Source of the DNA: JAVVEH01 sp032251435
Lineage (GTDB): Bacteria > Verrucomicrobiota > Lentisphaeria > Oligosphaerales > MVZH01
DNA length: 64,000 bases
NCBI GenBank assembly: GCA_032251435.1
Contig: JAVVEH010000012.1
Location: 30,949-94,948 of the forward strand
Direction of reading: 5' to 3'
Part shown: positions 25,266 through 34,419 of the stretch, one piece after another
Position numbering within the stretch: the first letter of the stretch is position 1
Layout: each line of letters opens with the position of its first letter
The notes under the pieces: generated by a model
What the model saw: the letters and a program-made list of their open reading frames with translations, nothing else
What the model was told of the DNA's origin: nothing
The model's database searches: none
Made by a program: the position numbers and the translations under genes

Positions 25266-26961
25266 GGGTATTTATCTTTGTTTGCTTGATTCGCCGCGAA
25301 AACACGAACAGCAGGGCGGCCAGAGCCAGCAGGACGCATGCGAAACCGGCGAGGAGCCCGCGGCTCGTGTCGTTCAACGGGATTAGGGCCAGCAATGTGA
25401 CCGCGGAAGCCACGAGGCTGATACTGACGATCAACGCGGGGAATGCACTCGATTGTGGGGGTTGTCGCTTGGATTCCCGGCTGGTCAATGCCTGGATCGC
25501 CGCCCAGCCCGGGGACTCTTTCCGGGACAGCAGGATAACCACGCTGATGATGATCAACGGCAGAAATACACCGGTAAAGGTGCTGTCGGCAATCAGGGTC
25601 CCCTTGAATAGATCAGTGAACTTGACCAGTAAACCGAGGGGAAAGCAGATGCCTGCGGTAATCCAGATAGCCCGTGTCCCCATGCGTGGCGCGAACAATC
25701 CAAACAATGTGGGCGCCAGCAGGGGGGTGGCCATGACCTGGGTGATCGCGATAATCAGTTTGGCCGCTCCCCCGACATGCGGTGTCCCCATGGCAATGAG
25801 GGCAATTGCCACCCCCAGAAGCAGGGTAAAAAAGCGCCCCATACGAACCATCTGTTTGTCGGAGGGATTTTGGGCAAGCGGTTTATAGATGTTTTCGGTC
25901 AGCACCCCGGAAAAGACATTCAACTGGGAGCTGATCATGCTGGCCGTCGCCGAAAACAACGCAGCCAGCATCAGCCCCAGCATGCCAATGGGTAACACGG
26001 CTTTGCAGGACATAATATAGGCCGTTTCGGCCATATGTGTAACGGTTTCCGGATCCGCCCCCGCGGGAATCGGTTGCTGCACCCGCCAGAGCAGCGGCGG
26101 CAGCAACCATAGAAACGGACTCAAAAGGTAGAGTCCGCCGAACAGAAATGTGCTTTTCCGCGCGTCTTTCGGTGTCGGCACACACAGGTAACGCTGCACA
26201 AACGCCCAATCAGCGCCAATCATAAAATAATGGATCGCCACCCATCCGGCCAGGAAAAGGAAGGTGTATTTGTCGTTAGTGATCGCCAAAAAGCCAGCCG
26301 GGGCTTTCTCCAGAAACGCGGAAAATCCGCCCGCCCGGGCCAGAGCCAGCGGAATCACAAATAGAACCGCCAGATTAAGAATGATGAACTGCAGGGTGTC
26401 GGTCATCAGCACTGCCCACAGCCCGCCAATCATGGTGTAGCCCACCACAATCACGGCAAAAACCAGGATCGCGATGGTCAGATGGGTTCCGGACAGGGAT
26501 GCGTTGGCGCTGCCTTCCCCGCCCATCACCGCCAGCGTCAGCCGGGCGATGGCGTACAGAGCGCCACCGGTACCGACGATGCGAAACACCATCATGAACC
26601 AGGTATAGAAGTGAACCGCCGATCGCCCGAACCGTTTCTCAATGTAGTCGGCCGGTGTTTCGATCCCCATCCGCTTCCATTTGCCCGCGACCGTAAAACC
26701 GCAGGCAATGGCGGCAATGCCGTAACAGAGATTGATCGCAATCGCCACCACTCCATGCCGGTAGGCGATGCCTCCCCAAACGACAAACGTGTTCGCCGAA
26801 AACATCGTCATAAACGCGCTTAGGCCGCTGATCCACCACGGCGACTGCCCGCCCGCGGCAAACATGTCCGATGAATTTTTGATATAACGGCCGAGAAAGA
26901 CTCCGACGCATACCGTCCCGGCAAGGTAAATGACTAAAACACTCCAGTCGGCAATACTCAT
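25240..26961 (-). CDS. Sodium:solute symporter (SSS family), second copy
   Basis: 573 residues from the ATG at 26961, chosen because GAGAGGA lies ten bases upstream and MSIADWSVLVIYLAG begins the first helix as usual. The frame remains open to 27024. Roughly 13-14 membrane helices are seen, with GRYIKNSSDMFAAGGQSPWW and GLSAFMTMFSANTFVVWGG typical of SSS transporters. It differs clearly from the symporter at 13.3-14.9 kb. It is probably the importer for a sugar, sugar acid or polyol that the co-transcribed FAD enzyme then oxidises. Confidence 0.9.
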   Translation of the reverse strand: MSIADWSVLVIYLAGTVCVGVFLGRYIKNSSDMFAAGGQSPWWISGLSAFMTMFSANTFVVWGGIAYRHGVVAIAINLCYGIAAIACGFTVAGKWKRMGIETPADYIEKRFGRSAVHFYTWFMMVFRIVGTGGALYAIARLTLAVMGGEGSANASLSGTHLTIAILVFAVIVVGYTMIGGLWAVLMTDTLQFIILNLAVLFVIPLALARAGGFSAFLEKAPAGFLAITNDKYTFLFLAGWVAIHYFMIGADWAFVQRYLCVPTPKDARKSTFLFGGLYLLSPFLWLLPPLLWRVQQPIPAGADPETVTHMAETAYIMSCKAVLPIGMLGLMLAALFSATASMISSQLNVFSGVLTENIYKPLAQNPSDKQMVRMGRFFTLLLGVAIALIAMGTPHVGGAAKLIIAITQVMATPLLAPTLFGLFAPRMGTRAIWITAGICFPLGLLVKFTDLFKGTLIADSTFTGVFLPLIIISVVILLSRKESPGWAAIQALTSRESKRQPPQSSAFPALIVSISLVASAVTLLALIPLNDTSRGLLAGFACVLLALAALLFVFSRRIKQTKINTHDHRSADK

Positions 26962-27462
26962 TGGTGTTTGATCCTCTCTTGTAACTGCGTTACTTTTCAG
27001 GGGAGATCCGTTCCGCCCGGTCAACCCGAAAAGGCCTGCAGTTGCGCACTGTTCGGACCCGCGCCCGTGGGACGGTCACTCTCTTGCATGTCGACAGGGC
27101 TCAGTCAAGTTCTCAAGAAAACAGCTTATCATAGGTTGGCAACGTCGCTGAATCAACACAGAAAAGTTGTTTAATTTTCCCAATAAGTTATATATTTTAT
27201 CGACCGGAATTATTTCGCTGTTCCGCCAGCGGAACGCGCTGAAGGGAAGAGAGCGTCCTCCGATTACATTTTATCGTCCGGGTCTTCTGCAATTTTGGGG
27301 GCCGGGACAAGCGACACGCGGGGGGCCGTGGCATGGCGGTTCGCTCCTATTGCTGTCCTGAAAAACGATGAGAGGTGATATAGGAGACGCCTTCATAAAA
27401 GCAAATCGGAGGCTGACCCGTTTTTCACGGCGCGGTCAGGTATAAAAGGGGCGCTTCGTGGC
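26962..27462. other. Regulatory spacer upstream of the symporter operon
   Basis: 501 bases hold no recognisable gene. The reverse-strand symporter operon must be transcribed from here. An AT-rich patch at about 27165-27205 (reverse strand includes TATATA) could hold the promoter, but no convincing -35 partner is seen. No terminator with a T-run was identified after the inositol phosphatase gene. Confidence 0.4.
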
Positions 27463-28260
27463 TTAAATCATCGCCTGCAATTGAGACAACAACGCCGGGG
27501 TTGTCGCTAGAACCCTCCACCAAGTCGGTTCGAACTCCTCAACAGACATCACCCCGCCAGCCTCCTGTAAAATGACCGCCGCCGCGGCGATATCCCAGCT
27601 TCGCAGCCCTCCTTCATAAAAGCCCCCCAGCCTGCCGGCGGCGACATTGCTGATATCATAGGCCGCCGCGCCCAGACAGCGGACCTTGCGGACATGATCC
27701 GTGATATGTGAGGCGACCCGCACCATGTCACGGCCCCGCTCCACGTTTTTGCCAAATCCCATAGAGAAGATGGTGTCGCTTAAATCCGCGGTGTCCGCCA
27801 CGTGAACAGACGCTCCGTTCAGCGTCGCTCCCCGGGTGTGAATCCCGACGAATAACTCATCCGTCGGCGGCGCGTAAACAACCCCGACAACCGGTTCGCC
27901 CAACCCTGGCAGACAGGTGTCCCCGCCGGCCATGCGGTAACAGGCGATCGACGTGCAATAATACGGCAACCCGTGAAAATAGTTCACCGTTCCATCCAAC
28001 GGATCCACCACCCACAGAAACTCCGCCCCGCGCTCCCCGCTGGCGCCGCTTTCCTCCGCCAACACCGCATGGTCCGGGAAACGGTCCTGAATCATGTCCT
28101 TAATCGCGGACTCCGCGAGTTTATCCACTTCCAGCTTCACATCCTTGCCCGGTGTGCCGTGCACAACCAGCTCTTTTCCATAGTGAACGCGCAAAAGCTC
28201 ACCGGCGGCTTTGGCCGCGGACACCGCGGTCTCCGCGATTCGTGTGGTCAGATTATCCAT
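27463..28260 (-). CDS. Inositol monophosphatase family phosphatase
   Basis: 265 residues from the ATG at 28260, which has AAGGAG eight bases upstream; a GTG directly before it is also in frame. The metal-binding motifs of the family are present: LAEESG for the first Glu, VVDPLDGTVNY for the central DPxDGT motif, and RSWDIAAAAVILQEAGG for the C-terminal WDxAAG-like motif. It should hydrolyse a sugar or inositol monophosphate with Mg2+. Alternatives inside the family are histidinol-phosphatase and bisphosphate nucleotidase. It is transcribed divergently from the aminotransferase. Confidence 0.88.
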   Translation of the reverse strand: MDNLTTRIAETAVSAAKAAGELLRVHYGKELVVHGTPGKDVKLEVDKLAESAIKDMIQDRFPDHAVLAEESGASGERGAEFLWVVDPLDGTVNYFHGLPYYCTSIACYRMAGGDTCLPGLGEPVVGVVYAPPTDELFVGIHTRGATLNGASVHVADTADLSDTIFSMGFGKNVERGRDMVRVASHITDHVRKVRCLGAAAYDISNVAAGRLGGFYEGGLRSWDIAAAAVILQEAGGVMSVEEFEPTWWRVLATTPALLSQLQAMI

Positions 28261-28451
28261 CACTTAACTCCTTATTTTTGAGCCAAAGCATCGGCCAACC
28301 GGTCAGAAAACTGTACTATAAAGCCGATTCTTTCGATAAAAATCGTATTTTCCCGGATAGTTAGAACAAAAGATGGAACTATATTTTACATTTTATATCT
28401 CCGCGAATATGAGTGAACCGATCCGACCACGGGAACCACACACGAGGCGTC

Positions 28452-29735
28452 ATGTCAGCAATACCCCAATTAAGCCCCGAAGCCCTTCGTCAGTTAGCCG
28501 CGGAACTGCGGGTGTCCTACGCCCGTTTTCAGTCTCAAGGCTTGAACTTGGACATCACCCGGGGCAAACCGTGCACCGAGCAATTGGACTTGGCCAATGG
28601 CATGCTGGCCGGTTGTGAGAATGAGTACGTCTGCGATGGTGTGGATGGCCGAAATTACGGCGGCGTGGACGGGCTGCCGGCCATGAAGGCCTTTTTCGCC
28701 GATTTCCTGGAAGCGCCCTCCGCGCAAGTGATTGTCGGAGGCAATTCCAGTCTGGCCCTCATGCATGACACCGTTCTCCGCCTGCTGCTCAAAGGAGTCT
28801 CCGCGGACGCCCCGGCCTGGAAAAATCAAGGGCCGGTGAAATTTTTGTGCCCCGTGCCCGGCTACGACCGCCATTTCGCCATCTGTGAAACTTTTGACAT
28901 TGAGATGATCACCGTTCCGATGGGGCCCGACGGACCGGATATGGATGAGGTGGAACGGCTGGCGGCCGCGGACCCCGCGGTAAAAGGAATTTGGTGTATT
29001 CCTAAATACAGCAACCCCACCGGCATTACCTATTCGGATGAGATTGTGGACCGGTTGGCGGCCATGCCGACGGCCGCGGACGATTTCCGGATTTTCTGGG
29101 ATAACGCCTACGCCGTTCACCATTTGACCGACACGCCTGACCGCCTTAAAAATATACTCTCCGCTTGTGAGAACGCCGGCCATCCGGACCGGGTGTACGT
29201 GTTTGGTTCCACCTCCAAGGTCACGTTCGCCGGGGCCGGCCTGGGAGCGATGGCCGCCAGCGAGGCGAATATCGCCTGGTTGACAAAGCTCATCAGCATC
29301 CAGACGATCGGCCCGGATAAAATGAGTCAAATCCGCCACCTGCTGTTCCTTAAGGACATGGCTGCCGTGGATGCTCACATGAAGAAGCACGCCGCTATTA
29401 TCAAACCAAAATTTGACGTGGTCTTGTCCATGCTCAGAGACGGATTGGGCGCCACGGGCTGCGCGGCCTGGAATGAGCCCCGGGGCGGTTACTTTGTCAG
29501 CGTGGACACATTGCCGGGATGCGCGGCCCGCACTGGCGCTTTGGCCGCTCAAGCGGGGGTGAAACTGACCCCGGCCGGCGCCACCTTCCCGTATGGCAAA
29601 GACCCTGAAGACAGAAATATCCGGATCGCGCCGACGCTGCCTTCTCTCGCTGTTATTAAAACCGCCATGGAATTATTCATTCTCTGCGTCAAGATCGCTT
29701 CCGTGGAAACATTGCTGGACGAAAAAATCGTCTGA
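28452..29735 (+). CDS. PLP-dependent aminotransferase, aspartate aminotransferase type (PF12897)
   Basis: 427 residues from the ATG at 28452; an in-frame ATG at 28413 is possible but lacks a ribosome site. NLDITRGKPCTEQLDLANGM near residue 30 is the hallmark of the aspartate aminotransferase Ic group. FWDNAYAVHHL holds the Asp and Tyr that contact the cofactor, and FGSTSKVTFAGAG carries the PLP lysine. RIAPTLPS near the end contains the carboxylate-binding Arg. It likely transfers amino groups between aspartate (or a related acid) and 2-oxoglutarate. A Gfo/Idh/MocA gene follows 16 bases later. Confidence 0.85.
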   Translation: MSAIPQLSPEALRQLAAELRVSYARFQSQGLNLDITRGKPCTEQLDLANGMLAGCENEYVCDGVDGRNYGGVDGLPAMKAFFADFLEAPSAQVIVGGNSSLALMHDTVLRLLLKGVSADAPAWKNQGPVKFLCPVPGYDRHFAICETFDIEMITVPMGPDGPDMDEVERLAAADPAVKGIWCIPKYSNPTGITYSDEIVDRLAAMPTAADDFRIFWDNAYAVHHLTDTPDRLKNILSACENAGHPDRVYVFGSTSKVTFAGAGLGAMAASEANIAWLTKLISIQTIGPDKMSQIRHLLFLKDMAAVDAHMKKHAAIIKPKFDVVLSMLRDGLGATGCAAWNEPRGGYFVSVDTLPGCAARTGALAAQAGVKLTPAGATFPYGKDPEDRNIRIAPTLPSLAVIKTAMELFILCVKIASVETLLDEKIV

Positions 29736-29751
29736 AATTAAGGATGTCATA

Positions 29752-30777
29752 ATGTCAGAAAAAAAACGAGTGGTTCTAGTCGGTTGCGGCGGCATTTCGA
29801 ACGCGTGGTTTAACGCCGCTAAAAAATTCCCTGAAGACATTGAGTTTGTGGGATTAGTGGACCTAAATCTTGAGAATGCCGGAAAGCGGAATGAGGAACA
29901 TCAGTTAAACGCGGTGGTGGGCGCGGATCTGAAAGACGTGTTGAAACAAACTAACCCCGATATTGTGTTTGACTGCACCGTTCCCCCCGCCCATTGCGAC
30001 ATCGTCACCACCGCTCTCAATCACGGCTGTGATGTCCTGGGGGAAAAACCCATGGCCGAAACCATGGATCAGGCGCGGGCCATGGTCAAAGCCGCTGAAG
30101 ACAACGCCCGGACCTACGCGGTGATTCAGAACCGCCGCTATTTAAAAAACATCGTCCAATACCGGGATCTACTGGCTTCCGGAAAACTGGGCAACCTGAC
30201 AACCCTGAACGCCGATTTTTATCTTGGTGTCCATTTCGGCGGCTTCCGTGACGAAATGGATCATGTCCTGCTGATCGACATGGCCATCCACACTTTCGAC
30301 CAAGCTCGGTTTATTTCGGGAAAAGATCCGGTGTCGGTTTTGGCCTATGAATGGAATCCGCCCGGTTCCTGGTACAAGCATGGCGCTTCCGCTGTCTGTA
30401 TTTTCGAGATGAGTGACGGTGTCGTGTTCACGTACCGGGGCAGTTGGTGTTCTGAAGGCATGAATACCACGTGGCAGTGTGACTGGCGGGCGATCTGTGA
30501 GCATGGAACCCTGACCTGGGACGGCGGCGACGCTTTTGCCGGTGAAACCGTCACAGAAGGTGAAGGCTTCACACGGAAAACGGAGCCGCTCCCCATCGAG
30601 CCGGCGGAAGAACTCGCCTTCACTGGACACGCGGGCGTGATGCATGAATTCTTGGAATCGCTGAAAAACAGCGTTGACCCGCAAACGGTCTGCACCGACA
30701 ATATCAAGAGTCTGGCCATGGTTCACGCGGCGGTCGAAAGCGCCGAAACCGGCAAACAGGTGGTAATCAAATATTGA
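29752..30777 (+). CDS. Gfo/Idh/MocA family oxidoreductase
   Basis: 341 residues. The ATG at 29752 is preceded by AAGGATGTC and begins the NAD(P)-binding fold at once (VVLVGCGGISNAW). LGEKPMAETMDQA is the conserved EKP motif of the family. DMAIHTFDQAR, with its Asp and His, occupies the catalytic-site position. Such enzymes oxidise or reduce sugars, inositols and related compounds; the substrate is not evident. The stop codon TGA (30775-30777) runs straight into an 8-base repeat array whose unit contains TGA, suggesting that the array starts at, or has reached, the end of the gene. Confidence 0.88.
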   Translation: MSEKKRVVLVGCGGISNAWFNAAKKFPEDIEFVGLVDLNLENAGKRNEEHQLNAVVGADLKDVLKQTNPDIVFDCTVPPAHCDIVTTALNHGCDVLGEKPMAETMDQARAMVKAAEDNARTYAVIQNRRYLKNIVQYRDLLASGKLGNLTTLNADFYLGVHFGGFRDEMDHVLLIDMAIHTFDQARFISGKDPVSVLAYEWNPPGSWYKHGASAVCIFEMSDGVVFTYRGSWCSEGMNTTWQCDWRAICEHGTLTWDGGDAFAGETVTEGEGFTRKTEPLPIEPAEELAFTGHAGVMHEFLESLKNSVDPQTVCTDNIKSLAMVHAAVESAETGKQVVIKY

Positions 30778-31052
30778 CGGCGTGACGGCGTGACGGCGTG
30801 ACGGCGTGACGGCGTGACGGCGTGACGGCGTGACGGCNNNNNNNNNNNNNNNNNNNNNNNNNNNNNNNNNNNNNNNNNNNNNNNNNNNNNNNNNNNNNNN
30901 NNNNNNNNNNNNNNNNNNNNNNNNNNNNNNNNNNNNNGTGACAGCGTGACAGCGTGACAGCGTGACAGCGTGACGGCGTGACAGCGTGACAGCGTGACAG
31001 CGTGATGTCTTCACGTTTCACGTCTTCACATCTTCACGTTTCACGTTTCACG
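30778..31052 (+). repeat. Octamer array GTGACGGC/GTGACAGC plus TTCACG repeats
   Basis: Before the N-run the sequence is a pure 8-base tandem repeat (GTGACGGC, 30775-30837). After it (30938-31004) the unit is mostly GTGACAGC with one GTGACGGC. From about 31010 to 31062 it turns into degenerate TTCACGTTTCACG text, the reverse complement of the array at 63398-63510. Both flanking genes, which converge here, take their TGA stop from within array-like sequence. Real length is unknown because of the gap. Confidence 0.9.
30838..30937. other. Assembly gap (100 Ns)
   Basis: Exactly 100 Ns interrupt the octamer array. This is a conventional placeholder for a gap of unknown size, here most likely caused by the repeat itself. 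The contig join should be regarded as unproven. Confidence 0.95.
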
Positions 31053-31053
31053 T

Positions 31054-32085
31054 TCACGCGTCACATCCCGCGTCATCGTCCACAGGCAGTCCCGTCAAAT
31101 CCGGCTCTTCGGGGGTGGGGCCGGAAATCATCGGCAGTCCGGCGGTTTCGAGAACCGCCCGGAAATCTTCCGGGGGAGGCGCCATGAATTCCCGTTTCAC
31201 CCCGGTCACCGGATGGGGAATGACCAATTTCCAGGCGTGCAGCATTTGCCGGGGGGGATCCACGCTGATACCTTTTTGCCGGCCGCCGTACACATCGTCC
31301 CCGAGGACCGGATGCCGGAGGTGGGCGAAATGAACCCTGATTTGGTGTGTGCGGCCCGTTTCAATACGGATTTGCATCAAGCTGAGTTCTTCGGTTGTGC
31401 CAAGCACACGGTAATTGGTGATGGCGTTCTTGCCATTTTCCTCCACAACCGCCATTTTCGTCCGGTGCACGGGATGGCGGCCCAAAAGATTCTCAACCCG
31501 CCCCGTGACGGCGCCGAACTCCCCGATGACAATCGCCAGATACGTCTTCTCCACGTCCCGCGACTTGAAGGCCGCTTTCAACGCTTTTCGGGCGCGTAGA
31601 TTTTTGGCGATCACCAACGCCCCGGACGTGTCTTTGTCCAGGCGGTGGACAATCCCCGGCCGCAGGTTCTCATCAATCATTTTAGTGAACGTCTCAGGAT
31701 CGTGATGGATCAGCGCGTTGACCAGTGTGCCGTCCTTAAAATTATCATTCGGGTGGACAACCAAACCGGGTTGCTTATTAATGACAATAATATCATCGTC
31801 TTCAAACAAGATCGTCAAAGGAATATCTTCCGCTTCCGCCTTGGGTTCATACTCAGGCGGCCAGGCGACGCTGATCTGATCACCGGCTTTCAGACGGGCG
31901 GCGGCCCGGGACGGGTTTCCATTGACTAAAATGAGTCGGTCCCGAATGCATGTTTGCACTAAGACCCGGGAGCGCCCTTCCCCCCGCCGGGAAACAAACC
32001 CGTCCAAGCGTTGGCCACTGTCACATTCCTCAACCGTGAAAATCAGATCAGGTGTCTGTTCTTCCATTGGTTTAGAATCATTCAT
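31054..32085 (-). CDS. rluD: RluA/RluD family 23S rRNA pseudouridine synthase
   Basis: 343 residues from the ATG at 32085, which overlaps the lgt stop by eight bases and has AAGGA six bases before it. An N-terminal S4 RNA-binding domain (about 25-90, with RLDGFVSRR and LILVNG) is followed by the catalytic domain. HRLDKDTSG contains the catalytic Asp, and RTHQIRVHFAHLRHPVLGD is the usual downstream motif. It isomerises uridines in large-subunit rRNA. The subgroup (RluD rather than RluA or RluC) is a best guess. Its last codons and TGA stop are made from repeat-like sequence (GTGACGCGTGA). Confidence 0.88.
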   Translation of the reverse strand: MNDSKPMEEQTPDLIFTVEECDSGQRLDGFVSRRGEGRSRVLVQTCIRDRLILVNGNPSRAAARLKAGDQISVAWPPEYEPKAEAEDIPLTILFEDDDIIVINKQPGLVVHPNDNFKDGTLVNALIHHDPETFTKMIDENLRPGIVHRLDKDTSGALVIAKNLRARKALKAAFKSRDVEKTYLAIVIGEFGAVTGRVENLLGRHPVHRTKMAVVEENGKNAITNYRVLGTTEELSLMQIRIETGRTHQIRVHFAHLRHPVLGDDVYGGRQKGISVDPPRQMLHAWKLVIPHPVTGVKREFMAPPPEDFRAVLETAGLPMISGPTPEEPDLTGLPVDDDAGCDA

Positions 32086-32863
32086 GGATTTCCTTTGCCG
32101 GCGCGGGCGCGGACCGCCCGCCAAACCACATCACCGCCACTCCCGCGGGAATCACGATGAGACACAGGACTTGAGCCGGTGTGAATGGGCCAATCCCCGC
32201 GTCCGGGCCATAATCGCCACGCCCAAATTCCAAAAAGAACCGATTAAGGCCGTAACCAATCATAAACAGTCCGAACAACCGCCCGCGAAGCCCAAAGATC
32301 TTCTCACAGATAAGGACAAAAGCGACCAATGACAGATTCGACAATGAATAAAAGGCTTGGATTGGAAACGCCGTGAAAGACCCGGCGGGGTGCAACGGAT
32401 AGCGCATGGCGAACGCCCCACTGCACGGATGCCCGTGGCAGCACCCGTTCAGCAGACACCCGACACGGCCGAAGGCCTGTCCCAACGGCACGCAGGGCGC
32501 GAGAATGTCCCCGATGGTCCAGATGTTCAGTTTTTTGATCTTGACCAGCAGCGTCACCGCGGCCATCGCGCCGAAAAAGCCCCCGTAAAAGACCAGGCCG
32601 CCGTGATCCACACGCAGGACTTCCAGCCACGGCCCCCCGGCGAATTGCTCCTCCCAGTTCTGAATCACATAAAACAATCGGGCGCCGGTGACCCCGGCCG
32701 CCATCGTCCAGAAAAGAACATCGCTGACCGCCTCCGCCGGCACCCCCCGCTTTTTCGCCCGGTGAATGGCGAGGACATAGCCCCCGAGAAATCCCAACGC
32801 GACAAAAATACCATACCAGCGAATCGCCAAAGGCCCCACTTGAATCGCGACGGGATTGATCAC
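32078..32863 (-). CDS. lgt: Prolipoprotein diacylglyceryl transferase
   Basis: 261 residues with about seven membrane helices. GRVGCLLNGCCHGHPC matches the Lgt signature region, and the C-terminal GYGLNRFFLEFGRGD is the other conserved block. It transfers diacylglycerol from phosphatidylglycerol to the lipobox Cys of prolipoproteins at the inner membrane, the first step of lipoprotein maturation. It overlaps its neighbours on both sides (four bases with the membrane protein, eight with rluD), so it is in a tight operon. Confidence 0.93.
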   Translation of the reverse strand: MINPVAIQVGPLAIRWYGIFVALGFLGGYVLAIHRAKKRGVPAEAVSDVLFWTMAAGVTGARLFYVIQNWEEQFAGGPWLEVLRVDHGGLVFYGGFFGAMAAVTLLVKIKKLNIWTIGDILAPCVPLGQAFGRVGCLLNGCCHGHPCSGAFAMRYPLHPAGSFTAFPIQAFYSLSNLSLVAFVLICEKIFGLRGRLFGLFMIGYGLNRFFLEFGRGDYGPDAGIGPFTPAQVLCLIVIPAGVAVMWFGGRSAPAPAKEIHE

Positions 32864-33783
32864 CGGTTACCCTCCTTCAATGTCACCCGCCGCAGCCGCC
32901 AGCGCGTGCCGAAAATCACAAATAGGATATAGCCCATAAATGAAAACGAGAATACTGAATTAAAATCAAGAACCGGAACACCCGTCAGCGAGTAAACCGT
33001 GGCCACCAGTAACGGGACCAAACTGACATTCAAGTAAAAGGTCATCGCTTGAAAAAACGCGCCGTTTTTCCGGTTTCCCCGCAACATGAAGGGAATCACC
33101 GTAAGCAGCAATGAATAAAACAGCACGTCACCCAAAATTCCCAGAATCGTGGTTCCGCCCAGCCCGGCGGCCAACATGCCCATGACAAACAGGCGGCCGC
33201 GTTGATCAAACACCACGTGGAGACTTTCCTGGTCAGCGTCGGCCTGTTGACTGGTCGCCACCGCTCTGGCGGCCGTCTCCATGCTCAGGCGTTGCCGGGC
33301 CAGCGCGTCCCGCCCTTCCACACGTTGCCAAATGATCAACGCCTGAGGGCTGATCCACACCCCTTTCGGTTCCGGCCCATAGCGGCCCAACGGATCAAAT
33401 TCCGCCGCCGGTTTGTCCGAAAAAGTCACCCGCCAGTCTCTAAAATGCCGGGAATAGGGTAATGCTTCGGCGGGTGTCCATGACAATTCCCCGTCGCGGA
33501 AAGCGACATCAGCCATCTCTGTTTGCAGCCAGTCTGTCCAGGCGCGGACTTCCCGGCTGATCATCGGGACGCGGGCCACAGACAGAAAGAGGCCGCAGAG
33601 GAAGGCGATCGTGACGACACGAAACAAAGACCGGCCGAGCTTTTCACCGCTCAAATAAAAAACCAGGTTCAACGGATTGAAAAAGAGCGTGCGGAACAAG
33701 CCGGCCAGAGTGACTTTTGGCGCGGGCGTTTTAAACGGGATAGAAAATAAATCCGGCGGGGATGGCGGCGGCGGGCGGGTCAT
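32860..33783 (-). CDS. Inner-membrane protein, resembles DUF1189
   Basis: 307 residues. A proline-rich N-terminus precedes one hydrophobic helix (about 50-70), a soluble loop of roughly 110 residues (about 72-180), then four further helices in the C-terminal half. The layout, one helix plus a large outer loop plus a helix cluster, and sequence such as DGELSWTP recall DUF1189 proteins, but the match is by eye only. No catalytic motif is apparent. It lies between def and lgt with four-base overlaps on each side, so expression is coupled to protein maturation genes. Confidence 0.55.
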   Translation of the reverse strand: MTRPPPPSPPDLFSIPFKTPAPKVTLAGLFRTLFFNPLNLVFYLSGEKLGRSLFRVVTIAFLCGLFLSVARVPMISREVRAWTDWLQTEMADVAFRDGELSWTPAEALPYSRHFRDWRVTFSDKPAAEFDPLGRYGPEPKGVWISPQALIIWQRVEGRDALARQRLSMETAARAVATSQQADADQESLHVVFDQRGRLFVMGMLAAGLGGTTILGILGDVLFYSLLLTVIPFMLRGNRKNGAFFQAMTFYLNVSLVPLLVATVYSLTGVPVLDFNSVFSFSFMGYILFVIFGTRWRLRRVTLKEGNR

Positions 33784-34394
33784 TGTCTTTGTTTATCCAA
33801 CTGTTTTAGCGTCGCCTTTTTAAGCGCTTTCAATGGCTTGTCGATGACCGCCCGGTCGGCATCCGTCATCCGATCAGGAAACACGACACCATTCAAGTGA
33901 TCCAACTCATGTTGAAGACAGCGGGCCAGCAGCCCATCCGCTTCGCCGCTGACCACGGCGCCGTCGAGCAATTGAGCCTTAAACACCACTTTTTCCGACC
34001 GGGGCACATCCCCGTAAATTTGCGGAAAACTTAGACATCCCTCCTCGGCGGTGACTTCCCCGCCGCGGAATTCCAGGATCTCCAGATTCAACAAGGCCAC
34101 CGGCATCAGCGGAGCGAGTAACCGGTCCCCGTAGCTGGCTGTTTCCGGAACGGGGTCATCCGAGTGCCACGTGTCAATCGTGATCAGCCGGAGACTTTCG
34201 CCAACTTGGGGGGCGGCCAGACCGACCCCGTCATGCTCGTACATGGACTCAATCATCTCAGCGGCGAACAAACGGATTTCCGGAGTGATGTCCGCGATCG
34301 GCGCCGCCACCTTCTCCAGAACCGGGTGCCCATAGTGGCAAATGGGAAGGATCCGTTTTTTCCCGCCGCCATTGAATAATTCCATAAAAGCCAT
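33780..34394 (-). CDS. def: Peptide deformylase
   Basis: 204 residues. The ATG at 34394 (MAFMELF) is chosen because GAGGTGG stands seven bases before it; other in-frame ATGs are at 34400 and 34385, and the frame is open to 34490 inside rnhC. All three family motifs are present: GVGLAAPQVG, EEGCLSFP with the metal-binding Cys, and QHELDHLNG with the two metal His and the catalytic Glu. It removes the formyl group from new proteins. The gene is second in the rnhC-def-DUF1189-like-lgt-rluD operon. Confidence 0.93.
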   Translation of the reverse strand: MAFMELFNGGGKKRILPICHYGHPVLEKVAAPIADITPEIRLFAAEMIESMYEHDGVGLAAPQVGESLRLITIDTWHSDDPVPETASYGDRLLAPLMPVALLNLEILEFRGGEVTAEEGCLSFPQIYGDVPRSEKVVFKAQLLDGAVVSGEADGLLARCLQHELDHLNGVVFPDRMTDADRAVIDKPLKALKKATLKQLDKQRQ

Positions 34395-34419
34395 ATCCAT
34401 CCACCTCGTCGGCTGACCA

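Noticed and set aside
28494..29552. 352-codon reverse frame
   Set aside because: Antisense shadow of the aminotransferase gene.
30169..31014. 281-codon reverse frame through the N gap
   Set aside because: Consists of octamer-repeat translation, the unknown gap and antisense of the Gfo/Idh/MocA gene.
30775..31062. CRISPR array
   Set aside because: The units are contiguous 7-9-base repeats without spacers and there are no cas genes; the same applies to arrays at 40.9 and 63.4-64.0 kb.
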